Of a stretch of DNA of 64,000 nt, positions 1 to 10,371 are shown piece by piece (position 1 is the stretch's first letter; every line of letters begins with the position of its first letter). Origin of the DNA: Capsicum annuum (taxonomy: Eukaryota > Streptophyta > Magnoliopsida > Solanales > Solanaceae); contig NC_061114.1 of NCBI RefSeq assembly GCF_002878395.1, positions 143,565,167 through 143,629,166 of the forward strand. The letters run 5' to 3'. A program made the translations under genes and the position numbers. The notes beneath the pieces were generated by a model. The model was given only the letters and a program-made list of their open reading frames with translations. It did no database searches and was not told the origin of the DNA.

Positions 1-890
1 TTGATAAGATGAAGCACCAATGAGGGTTTTTAAAGATGTGTGGTAACCCATAATGCATCGCCTAACCTTCTCGACCAATCGATCCTATCGGCATTTACTG
101 TTTTTACCTAAATGGACTTGATTTCTCTATTGGACACCTCAACTTGTCCACTAGTCTGCGGATGATAAGGTGTTGCCACCTTGTGTTTCACTCCATACTT
201 CTCAAGCAGACCATTGAAAAGAAATTACAAAAATGTGACCCACATCGCTAATGATAGCACGAGGCATGCCAAATCGAGAAAAGATATGCTTTTTCAAGAA
301 TGTCGTGACACTACGTACTTCATTATTATAGAGCACAACTACCATTTTGAAACATAACCCATAGCCACAAGAATATACTTTATGCCAAACAAACTCACAA
401 AAGGTCTTATGAAATCCATAGCCCATACATCAAACAATTCTAATTATGAGATAGGAGTCATAGGAAGTTCGTGTCATCTAGAAATAATACCTTGGCATTA
501 ACATTTAACACAAATCATGTGCATCTTTGTATATAGTTAGCCATTAATACCCACATTGCAAGATTTTATAGGTTGTGCAGGTTCCTCCATGATGTCCCCC
601 AACTGGTGAAGAATGACAAGCATCAAGTTTACTCATCATCTCTACCTTGGGTATGCATCTACGAATAATTCCATCCGCAAAATTCTGAATAACTAAGGTT
701 CATCCCAAAAAAATTTCCTTACCTCATGCATGAACTTCTTTCTCTGTTGGAAGGAAAGATCTTCTAAGATTAGATCACTGGCTAGATAATTTTCATAGTT
801 TGCAAACCATGGAATTAGATCTTGGAAAGCTGCCAATAGCTGCTCGTCTAGAAAATTGTCATCAATCTAGAGCCCATTTTCAACATTCTA
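1..890 (-). pseudogene. Athila-1 integrase fragment
   Basis: This is the C-terminal part of the pol polyprotein, which would insert element cDNA into the host genome. The zinc-binding N-terminal part is visible near 574-630 (LDACHSSPVGGHHGG, with the paired His). The catalytic core follows at 202-426, where the stretch around RFGMPRAIISD carries the second catalytic Asp. The frame is broken several times between these two blocks, and the region running off the left edge is missing, so the last catalytic Glu and the C-terminal domain are not seen. The match to plant Athila integrases is clear to the eye; exact limits are not. Confidence 0.75.
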
Positions 891-1440
891 CATAGCTTTC
901 TCCTCTAGTATAGACAAGTGATCCACAACTTCATTCTCAATGCTTTTTCTGTCCTTGACCTCAAAATCAAAGTCTTGCAGCAATAGAACCCACCTAATTA
1001 GTCTAGGCTTTGCATCTTTATTCCATTAAGTACCACAATATTGCATGATCAGTGTGCGCAATAACCTTTGTCCCAATCAAAAAAGACCAAAACTTCTTAA
1101 AGGCAAAAACCACTGTCAATAACTTTTGTTCTATCATGGTGCAGTTCTTTTAGGTAGGATTTAATGCCTTGCTAGTGTAGTAGATGGGATGAAGCATCTT
1201 TTCTTTTTGTTGACGTAATACATCCCCTAAGGTCAATCAATTTGCGTCACACATAATTTCAAAAGTCAATGACCACTGGAGACACAGTAATAGGAGCACT
1301 CATCAACTTCTCTTTCAGACATTCAAAATCCTTCAAGAATGCTTCAGTAAACTCAAATTTCACCTCTTTCTGAAGAGGCCTACAAAGAGGATTGGCAATC
1401 TTGGAGAAATCCTTGATGAATCACCTATAAAACCCTGCAT
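890..1440 (-). pseudogene. Athila-1 RNase H fragment
   Basis: Degenerate RNase H domain lying between reverse transcriptase and integrase, the usual Ty3/gypsy order. The best preserved stretch (about 1050-1115) reads VVFAFKKFWSFLIGTKVIAH, typical of the plant Athila group. It is followed by a segment resembling the usual link to integrase (ILRSRTEKA). The DNA-RNA hybrid nuclease activity is known for the family. Here stops and frame changes rule out a working product. Both limits are estimates. Confidence 0.7.
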
Positions 1441-2400
1441 GTCCCAAAAAGATACTAACACCCTTCATAGAAATTGGAAGAGGTAATTTCTCGATCACTT
1501 CAATCTTCACTCTATCTACCTCAATATCCCTTTTTGAAATTTTGTCCCCAAGCACTATACCTTCTTTGTCAATAAAATAGCACTTTTACCAATTAAGTAC
1601 CAAGTTGCATTCTTCACACCTTCACAGATCATTAGCTAAGTGAACCAAGCAGTCATCAAAAGAATCACCAATGACTGAAAAGTCATCCATAAACACTTTT
1701 ATTGTGTTTTCTACCATGTTAGAGAAGATTGACATCATACATCTCTGAAATGTTGATAGAGTGTTACATAACCCAAATGGAATACATCTAAATGTGAAGG
1801 TCACATAAATACAAGTAAAGGTTGCTTTATCTTGGTCCTCAAGCGTAATAGTGATTTGGTTGTAGCCTGAGTACCCATCTAGAAAATAGTACCATCATTT
1901 ACCCACAAGTCTATCTAACATTTAGTCAATAAAGGGCATGGGAAAGTGATCTTTTTGAGTCCATGCATTCAATTTCCTGTAGTCCATGCATACTCTTCCA
2001 TCTATTGACTAGTCACATTGACACTAGCTCATTCTTCTCATTAGGCATAACATTAATATTTCTTTGGAACACATTGCAGCAAACTGACCCACTTACTATA
2101 AGCTATGGGATACACTACCCCAGCGTCCAACCACTTAATTATTTCTTTCTTCACCACCTCCTGCATAGGAGGATTTAGATGACATTGATGTTCTATAATT
2201 GGAATACATTCTGGTTCAAGATGAATTTTGTGAGTACAAATACCATGAAGATACCCACAATGTCTACAATGGACCAACCAATGGCCCTCTTGAACCTCTG
2301 TAGCTCTAATAATAAAGCTTTCACTTCTATCTCTATCAAATTAGCTACAATAATAATTGGCAAAGTGTTGTCATTCCCCATAAATACATAGCACAAATAA
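1440..2400 (-). pseudogene. Athila-1 reverse transcriptase
   Basis: RNA-directed DNA polymerase domain. The N-terminal side is at 2053-2396, including IIKWLDAGVVYPIA and a QRFKRAIGWSI motif. The palm with the catalytic YxDD-like motif, here FMDDFSV, lies at 1622-1804 next to IPFGLCNTLSTFQRCMM. FMDDFSV is characteristic of the Athila group rather than chromoviruses, which carry FIDDILVYS. The N-terminal block is itself in two overlapping frames, and the frame is broken again between it and the palm. The protease expected just upstream is found at 10.6-11.1 kb, on the other side of the nested chromovirus. Confidence 0.8.
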
Positions 2401-2545
2401 GAAGGGAGGGCCTTTAATGCTAAGATGGGCGTGCATGTGAAGTAGTTCTATTCTACACATCCAAATCAAGCTTCTTTGGTGTATACATATAAGAACCACT
2501 CCTATATATTGCACATACCATCTTATCATAGTCTTCAATACCATC

Positions 2546-4936
2546 TGTAATGACCCGGGACTACCCCCTAGTCGTCACACGGTGCTTACAGTCCCAAGGG
2601 ACCACAAGCTAACCCATGACCTGGTACCTACTGTGAGCATGACTAATATGATCATAACAGTGGAAGAATACTGACATGCCATAAGGTTTTAATAATTGAA
2701 TTTAAAACTGAAATGTGAATCTATAGAAGTAACTGACTGAATCTGATAAAATAATGATAAACTGGATAACTAACTGTAATGTCTGAATACTGAATAACTG
2801 ACTTTAATGTCTGAAAAGTCTATAAAACTGACTGACTAAATATGAGTTGACGGGACAGGCCCCAACTAATTCCAACTAACTACTAACTGAGACATGAAAT
2901 AAAGTAAGCATGTCCTCAAGTATGAGGACTTACCACTGCTACTGCTGAGGATCTAATAAGTTTAATCGTGAGCCAGGAATTGAGCATCAGAACCTATGAT
3001 ATAATACATCATAGCATAAAAAAAGGTATGCGATCAGTACTTTAAATGTACCGGTATGCTAAATGGGGTAGGTTGGTATGCATGGCTTAATGAACAGAAC
3101 TAATAATTAATTGTATATGCATGTAAAGCATGCAGTACTTAATAGAGGGCATGGAATCTGTAGAAACTGAAAATGCATAAAATTTGTAAATACTGAGGAT
3201 GCATGACCAAGCATATAACATGAACATAGTAAAATCTGTAAACTGAAATACTGAAATAACTTAAATCTGTATGCTTTGGTCAAACAACACTAAGACTGAA
3301 TAACTGAGTTGGGACTATAACTAAGACTATATCTGAGACTGTGGAAGGTATCATCTAACCAACATTCCCCAATTTAAGCAAATCAGGGTCCAACCTATAA
3401 CCCCAATTAAAAGAGTGTTAATATTATGCCATGGGTACTAATGATGGATATGTGGATCCATTAAACTGATATAATGTCCAAAGGACTAAGGGTATCAAGC
3501 CTAAGTTGATGGGTGACACCTGCGAGATAGTCAAGTCTAATCTAATGGGTGACTTCTCATACTCTACGTTGTCTACGTAGTTCTGAAGTATAGGAACTGA
3601 TACTAATAACTCTGCCTATCTGATGGGGAAGGAACCATCCCTACACTCGCTCGGTACTAAATCCTACTCTCAACTGAAAGACACTGAAATACTAGACTGA
3701 TCTAAGTTCTTCTGACTAGTAACTGACTGTTCTGATATTGCTCACAATATGTTTTGAAGACTATTCTATAATGTACTGATACTAGACTAAGTAAAAAGCT
3801 ACGGATTTTGGGTATTCAATACCCACAGGACTTAAAACAATAATAGTAAAATAACACTAAAGCTTGAGGGACAAAACATGAAGGCTTTTATTTAAATCAA
3901 TCACTCTTGTAGGCATTTTATCAAACACTTGTGGTTCATGGTTAAAAAATCATAGGAATGTCATGGAACTTATGAAATAGCATGAATTCAACATCATAAA
4001 TCTAAATCATGTTTTAATTCAATAAATAATAATATAAAAACATGGAGAATTAAATAGTAACAATAATTTCATGGTAACATGGTATAAAATCGATAGTGTA
4101 TGGAGATTCATGGATCAAATCATAATTTAAAACATAATAAATTGAAAGACTATAACTTGGTGATTAAAATAGGTTACTTGGGATCCATGGATGAATGGAA
4201 TCTATGGATGAACATCTAACATACCTTAATTGATGAATTTCTTAAAGTTCTTGGTGAGTTCTTAAGGATTGGCCTTTAAATTGGAGATCAGGGTTCTTGA
4301 TTTGGAAGAGAAAGCTTCTTGATTTGGGGAAAAATAATTAAAATAATGAGTTTAAAAATGTTTTTAGGGCTTAAAAGCACACCTGGGCGGAAAAAAAATT
4401 GAGGGAAAGGATTGTTTTCCCCTTGGGAAAAACTTTTAATTTTCGCCTATTTTTCTAAAATGAGCACCTGGTGCGACGCGGCGCTATCGCGCCGTGTCAC
4501 TAGAAACTGAGAACTGGGAACTCGGTTGATGGTGCGACACGAAGAAATTGCGGTGCCCCTTTGATTCTAATTTTCACCATTGGTGTCGCATGCCATGATC
4601 GCGCTGCCTCACTCGAATTGGACAATTATGAACTAGGCATACGGCACGATGCACCACTATCACGGAGCAACATTGGAAATTTACAATTACTATTTCACTT
4701 ACTCTGCAATGCTCTAAGGGTCAAAATGACTTTGTTTAATGACTGAAACTTAAAATCTCCATAACTTCTTACCTAGTTATTGAATTTAGGTTAATTTTAT
4801 ATTGTTGGAAAGCTAATTAAATTTCCTACACAATGGTAGGCTCAAAACTGAAAAATAATGAGTATTTCAAAAATTATATATATGAATACTCACGTATTGG
4901 GACTTAGATTATGATAGGAAAATACGGGGTGTTACA
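2546..4936 (-). repeat. 3' LTR of Tekay-1 (full length, 2391 bp)
   Basis: It starts TGTAATGACCC and ends GGGGTGTTACA. The first ~120 bp and last ~270 bp match the LTR at 9955-10366. The middle (about 2670-4663) is present only here, so this is the longer, less damaged copy. At 4470-4660 it holds a CpG-rich patch with degenerate repeats of GTGCGACGCGG and its inverse, in an otherwise AT-rich LTR. No gene is present; short open frames here are chance. Confidence 0.93.
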
Positions 4937-4950
4937 ATATCTTCCCCTTA
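4937..4950 (-). promoter_or_regulatory. Polypurine tract of Tekay-1
   Basis: Read on the minus strand the bases are AAGGGGAAGATAT, directly before the TGTAACACC start of the 3' LTR. Purine runs at this position prime plus-strand DNA synthesis in LTR retrotransposons. The assignment rests on position and composition. Confidence 0.8.
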
Positions 4951-5139
4951 GGATCATTCATCCTCGAATGAAACTAGTTAAGTTGAGAAAAACTGCTGGA
5001 CTGAGCTTACAGAGTGGACATGTATATCTAATGCATAGATTATATGGCTAAACTGATTTGTAAATGTATGACTAACATGAACATGATGTGCAACTAAAAC
5101 TGAGCATGATAGAGAGAAATCTTAAGAAGATTGGTACCT

Positions 5140-5340
5140 TATACTGAATTTGAATTCGCAGAGAAAAGATAAGGGTACTTGATCTGCATATCTGCCTCTG
5201 CTTTCCAAGTAACTGCCTCAACGGACTGATTCCACCAAAGAACCTTGACTAGTGAAACTTCTTTGTTCCTTAGTCTACGAACTTGATGATCAAGAATTTT
5301 GACTGGAACTTTCTCAAAGAAAAGACTGTTCTAAATCTCT
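5140..5340 (-). pseudogene. Tekay-1 chromodomain
   Basis: Minus-strand sequence after the integrase reads as a chromodomain: VRRLRNKEVSLVKVLW, then a W-x-A-E-A-D-M-type stretch and a YPYLF-like end. In chromoviruses this C-terminal module targets insertion to particular chromatin. The spacing from the integrase C-terminal GPY/F-like segment (about 5440-5540) is normal for Tekay/Del elements. One or more frame shifts separate it from integrase. Calling the element a chromovirus depends on this module. Confidence 0.75.
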
Positions 5341-5439
5341 GCACTTTCTAAGGAAACAACTACTGCTGGATTACCAATACACTTTTTCAATAACGAGACA
5401 TGGAACACTGGGTGTACTGAGGCTAAATCTTAAGGTAAC

Positions 5440-6560
5440 TCAAGCTCGTAAGCTATCTTTCTAAAACGACTGAGAATTCTAATGGGGCCGACATATCGGG
5501 GACTAAGTTTCCCTTTCTTGCCGAATCTCTTCACTCCTTTTATGGGAGAGATTTTCAAGTACACAAAATCATCGACCTCATACTTAAGTCCTTTCTCTTC
5601 ACATCAGCATATGATTTTTGTGGGCTCTAGGAAGCCCTAAGCATTTCTCTTATCAACTGAACCTTCTCTAACGTATCAAACACCAAGTCAGCCCTTACTA
5701 CTGCGGCCTCACCTATTTCAAACCAACTAATTAAAGATCTACATCTCCTACCATAGAGAGCCTCAAACAGAGCCATACGGATATTGGAATGATAGTTGTT
5801 ATTGTATGTGAATTCATTCAAAGGCAAATGGTCATCCCAACCACCCTTAAAATCAACAACGCATGCTATCAGCATATCTTCTAGAGTCTGAATGGTCCTT
5901 TATGCTTGACTATTTATTTGAGGGTGAAAAGTTGTACTAAGGAGGACGTGGGTACCAAGACCCTTTTAGAATGCTTCCTATAAGTGAAAGGTAAATTGGG
6001 TACCACTATCAGAGATGATAGACACTAGGACTCTGTGTAACCTCACCAATTCTCTGATATAGAGTTTGGCATAGTCCTCGGCTGAATAAGAGGTATGGAT
6101 TGGCAATAAATGGGCTGATTTGGTCATCCTATCTCCTATGACCCAAATGGAATCATGTTGATGACATGTATGAGGAAAACCTTTCACAAAATCCATGTTC
6201 ACTTTCTCCCACTTCCAAGTGGAAATAGTGAACTCCTGCACGGACCCACTAGGTTTCTGGTGCTTAATCTTAACTTGCTGGCACATAGAGCACTTAGCCA
6301 AAAACTCTCCACCAATAGATCTCCCATAAATCATTGTACATTTTAGTGGCCCCTAAATGAATAAAGTAACGTGCACCATGAACTTTTGCAAGAATTCGTT
6401 GCATCAAATCATCTATACCAGGCACATACAATCTACCCTGACAATGCAAAACACCATCTCCATATTGAGAGAAAACCTCCACTTTCTGGTCTCTGACTGA
6501 TTCTTTTAACATAACTAGACTGGCATCTCTATCTTAATTTTTCTTCACCTTGGAAACTAG
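5440..6560 (-). pseudogene. Tekay-1 integrase
   Basis: From right to left the domain order is as follows. The HHCC zinc-binding part is at 6294-6512 (FIHLGATKMYNDL) and continues as CSMCQQVKIKHQ at 5978-6334. The core follows with VNMDFVKGFP, WVIGDRMTKSAHL and IISDSGTQFT, which carries a catalytic Asp. A segment ending the core is at 5627-5875 ([22 protein letters not shown]). These are standard Tekay/Del integrase blocks, spread over at least three frames. Confidence 0.85.
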
Positions 6561-6599
6561 AGATAATTAGGTGCTACTTTGCACCCACACAATACCCTC

Positions 6600-7150
6600 T
6601 GCTGAGTCGACTAAGAAAACACCTAGTCGGGCAAGCTGATGAACTTCTTGACCAAGCTTCTTCTTACCATCCTCAACATGAGCAACACTACCCATAGACA
6701 ATCTACTGAGAGCATCATCCACTACATTGGCCTTTCCCGGATGATACAGAACATTATGTCATAATCTTTTAATAACTCTAACCACTTTCTCTGACCTAGA
6801 TTCAAATCTTTCTAAGAGAACCCATACTGAAGGCTTTTGTGATCTGTGAACACATCTACATGCATCCCATACAAGTAATGCCTCCAAATCTTTAAGGCAA
6901 ACACTATAGCTTCTAACTCAAGATCATAATTAGGGTAATTCTTCTCATGGGTTTTAATTTGTCTAGAGGAATAGGCTATGACCTTACCTCTCTACATGAG
7001 GAAATAACCTAAAACTACCCTGAATGCATCACAATACATAACAAAACCATCTGAACCATATGGTAAAGTAAGTACTGGGCTGAGGTGAGTCGAGTCTTCA
7101 ACTCCTGAAAACTCTTCTTGCATGAATCTGACCACTAAAAATTAACTTTC
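6600..7150 (-). pseudogene. Tekay-1 RNase H
   Basis: Degenerate domain between polymerase and integrase. Recognisable stretches read on the minus strand are [16 protein letters not shown] and [13 protein letters not shown], both typical of the Ty3/gypsy RNase H. Stops interrupt it. Limits are approximate. Confidence 0.7.
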
Positions 7151-8112
7151 TTCTAAGTCAATCTAGATATGGGGGATGAAATAGAAGAAAACCCTTCAAC
7201 AAATTGATGGTAATAGCTAGCTAAACCCAAGAAACTCTTGATATCTGATGGAAAGATGGGTCTAGGCCAGTTTTTCACCACCTTGGTCTTTTGGGGATCA
7301 ACTCTAATTCCATCACCAGAAATAATATGGACAAGGAAAGCTACCAATCTTAGCCAAAATTCACACTTATTGAATTTAGCGAACAACTGGTAAGCTTTAA
7401 GAGTCTGAAGTACTATTTTGAGATGGTCTACATGATCAGTTTTGCTACGGGAGTAAACAAGGATGTCATCAATGAAGACTATGACAAAAATGTCCAAGTA
7501 CTGCTTGAACACTTGATTCATCAAGTCCATGAAGGCTACTGGGGCATTGGTAAGACCAAAGGACATGACTAAAAATTTGAAGTGACCATACCGGGTTCAG
7601 AAAACTATTTTAAAAATGTCATATTCCTTGACCCTAAGCTAATGATAGCCTGATCTGAGGTCTATCTTTGAAAAATAGTTGGCTCCCTAAAGTTGATGAA
7701 ATAAGTCATCGATTCTAGGAAGTGGATATTTATTCTTGAATGTGACTTTGTTCAACTGACGGTAGTCTATACACATTCTGAGAGAATCATCTTTCTTACG
7801 TACGAATAGAACAGGTGTTCCCCATGGGGAAACACTGGGTTTGATGAATCCCTTATCTAAGATATCCTTCAACTGTTCTTTCAATTCTTTGAGTTCAGCT
7901 GGATCCATTCTGTATGGCAAAATAAATATGGGCTGAGTATCTGGGAGAAGGTCTATTTCGAAGTTGATTTCCCTTTCAGGAGAAACTCTGAGAAGATCTT
8001 TAGGAAATACATCTGAGAATTCATTTACTACTGGAACTAACTCAAGATTTGAAGTTTCTGAGTTAGAGCCTTTGACTTGCACAAGATGGTAAATACACCC
8101 CATCGATATCAT
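7150..8112 (-). pseudogene. Tekay-1 reverse transcriptase
   Basis: The N-terminal half is at 7687-8112: [42 protein letters not shown] and [11 protein letters not shown]. The palm with FIDDILVYS is at 7153-7566, after [17 protein letters not shown]. The stretch between (7567-7686) is out of frame. These motifs fit the chromovirus polymerase closely and differ from the Athila type to the left. The start of 7687-8112 also contains the link from protease ([13 protein letters not shown]). Confidence 0.9.
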
Positions 8113-8119
8113 CTTTTTG

Positions 8120-8560
8120 CTCTAAGGTACGAATTCAACTTACCCCTAAACCTGTGGTAATACCCCTATTTAAGGACTGGTTCATTTGGGAACAGAAAAT
8201 AAACTATTTTGTTTCTACAATCAACTGAGGCATAGCATGAGTGGAGTCAATCCATACCGAGAATAACGTCAAAATCCGTCATCTCTAACTCTACGAGATC
8301 AACTAAGGTAACTTTCTAAGATATTATGACCAAACAGTTCTTGTATACCTGTCTGGCTACAATGGAAACACCTACTAGGGTAGACACTAAAAAGGGCTCT
8401 GCTAAAGTTTTGGGACTAACTTTGAAGTTGATGGTTATATATATAGTTACAAAAGAAAGAGAAGCTCCAGGATCTAGTAAAGCATAAATATGTAAGTGAA
8501 AGACCTGCAACGTACCAGTAACTATGTCAGGAGATTTTCCTGATCTTAGAAGGAATAAAG
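8120..8560 (-). pseudogene. Tekay-1 aspartic protease
   Basis: Minus-strand reading at 8316-8510 contains YALLDPGASLSFVT, the retropepsin active-site region with Asp in D-x-G form, followed by residues resembling the flap region. It lies between gag and reverse transcriptase as expected. Frames are broken on both sides. Confidence 0.7.
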
Positions 8561-8599
8561 AGCATATAATCTATTCGGATACTAACCACTGGTAGCATT

Positions 8600-9590
8600 A
8601 AAAGCGATACCTGCTGAGTCAGGCAATCTAATAGAACTGAAGATTAATGGGACTAGCCATGTTGGCGCACATCCCTACCTTTCTGAAAAACTGCTCGATA
8701 CTCCCGAATATGATAACCTAGATTTCCATGCCTAAAGCACACATTACTACCTGTTCTACGCTCATTCTGATAGTGTCTATCACATTTCTGACATAGAGGA
8801 TTTGTACGAGCACTACAAATACTGACCTGGGACTTAGAGCCTGGTAACCTATCCCTATTATCGTTTCTAAATTTAGGTAATGGGGCACTGTCTAAAGAGG
8901 GTGCTGTGGATGAAGACCTTTGATAAAATTGAGGACGGTTACCACCTTCTGACTTTGGCTGAATAAAGTTAAAACTACCCGTCCTAACTCTCTTATTTCC
9001 TCTCTTTCTCTCCTTAATCTTTTGTTTCTCTATCTATTGAGCATGGACCATCATCCTAGACAAATCCATCTCACTAATCAACATTACGGTCCTACACTCC
9101 TTGACAACACTATCAGATACTTTAGAGATAAATTTACTCATCTTGTACCTATTATCAGCTACCACATATGGAGCATATCTAGCTAACTAAGTGAACTTGA
9201 GGGAATACTCCCTCACGCTCATTCTTCCCTACCTTAAGTTAATGAACTCTAACACTTTGGCCTCCCTCAACTCCAATGGGAAAAACCTATCTAAGCAGGT
9301 AGTGGCAGCCTCTTCACACTCTACAGGCCCTACATCAACACCCCTATCTACCTTCTAGTACTTAAACCAGGTATGAGCTATAATCTGCAACTGGTATGCA
9401 GTCAACTCATTACTCTGGCTAGATGTCACACCCATAGCATCTTTTATCTTTTGTACTATATCTAAGAATTCCTATGGATCCTCTTCAGACTTGGATCCCA
9501 TGAAAGAAGGAGGATTCATCTGAGTAAAATCCTGAATTTTAGTTGCAGTAGTATTGTCCATGGGTTGGTTAGAATAGTAGCTAGACATTT
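8600..9590 (-). pseudogene. Tekay-1 gag
   Basis: Capsid-nucleocapsid region. A CCHC-type zinc knuckle is recognisable near 8700-8760, but in the reading CFRHGNLGYHIREY the second and last Cys are replaced by His and Tyr. Upstream (8850-9590) lie the basic and capsid parts, heavily decayed. The position between primer site and protease supports the call. Confidence 0.6.
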
Positions 9591-9938
9591 ATTTTTTGCT
9601 GCTATAGAATTGGCTAGAGTAGTGAACGAAGCCCTGAATTATACGTGAGAGACGTGCTCGTCCAAAGGATTTTCCTAGACGGGCAGAGGGGCTAGCTGAT
9701 TTCCTGTTCTGCTACTGTTCTTCTTCAGAGGCATGTTCTATAAACAAAAGGAAGAAATGAATTAGACAGAGTTTAACTTGAGCTCATGCTCACTCGCACG
9801 ACATGAATACTGAAAGAAGGGAAACTTTTTCTAAACGTCTTGTAGCCTCTTGTCCATAAGTATGGCGCGCTATATACCCATGGACAACACTCTACTCGAC
9901 GCAGCTTTCAGACTTCCTAGGACACTTTAAAACCTTAG

Positions 9939-9950
9939 GCTCTGATACCA
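9939..9950 (-). other. Primer-binding site of Tekay-1 (initiator Met tRNA)
   Basis: On the minus strand the bases read TGGTATCAGAGC, four bases inside the 5' LTR. This is the standard plant primer site complementary to the 3' end of initiator methionine tRNA. Confidence 0.92.
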
Positions 9951-9954
9951 AGTT

Positions 9955-10366
9955 TGTAATGACCTTGGACTACCCCTTGTTGTCACACGATGTTTACAGT
10001 CCCGAGGGACCATAAGCTAACCCATGAGCTGGTACCTGCTGAGAGCACTGGATAACATGATCATAAATACGAAAGAATATTGAATAAATACGAAAGCAAC
10101 ACAGGAAATTGACAATTGCTATTTACACTGACACCGCGATGCGCTAAGGGTCAAAATGATGGTGTTTAACGACTGAAACTTAAAATTTTCATAACTTCTT
10201 ACCCGATTATCGGATTTAGGCAAATTTAATATCTTTGGAAAGCTGATTGAATTTTTGACACAATGGCAGGCTCTAAACTAAAAAATAATGAGTATTTCTA
10301 AAATTATATATATATATACTCATGTATTGGGACTTAGATTATGCTAGGAGAATACGAGGTGTTACA
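9955..10366 (-). repeat. 5' LTR of Tekay-1 (internally deleted, 412 bp)
   Basis: It starts TGTAATGACC and ends GAGGTGTTACA, and matches the two ends of the LTR at 2546-4936. About 2 kb of the middle is gone. At the deletion point the 13-mer ATAAATACGAAAG occurs twice (10063-10075 and 10084-10096). The second copy is not in the long LTR at this place and looks like templated filler DNA. Confidence 0.9.
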
Positions 10367-10371
10367 CCATC

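Larger units (their letters stand above)
2546..10366 (-). mobile_element. Tekay/Del chromovirus (Tekay-1) nested in Athila-1
   Basis: A complete but decayed Ty3/gypsy element on the minus strand. The ends are TGTAATGACC and GTGTTACA, with the 5-bp target duplication CCATC at 2541-2545 and 10367-10371. Internal order from right to left is primer site, gag, protease, reverse transcriptase, RNase H, integrase, chromodomain and polypurine tract. The chromodomain after integrase defines the chromovirus branch. The domain motifs match the Tekay/Del group. The two LTRs differ greatly in length (2391 and 412 bp) because the right one has lost about 2 kb. All reading frames are interrupted. Confidence 0.93.

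Noticed and set aside
9939..9950. Initiator Met tRNA gene
   Set aside because: Only a 12-base complement is seen inside an LTR element; also a primer site.
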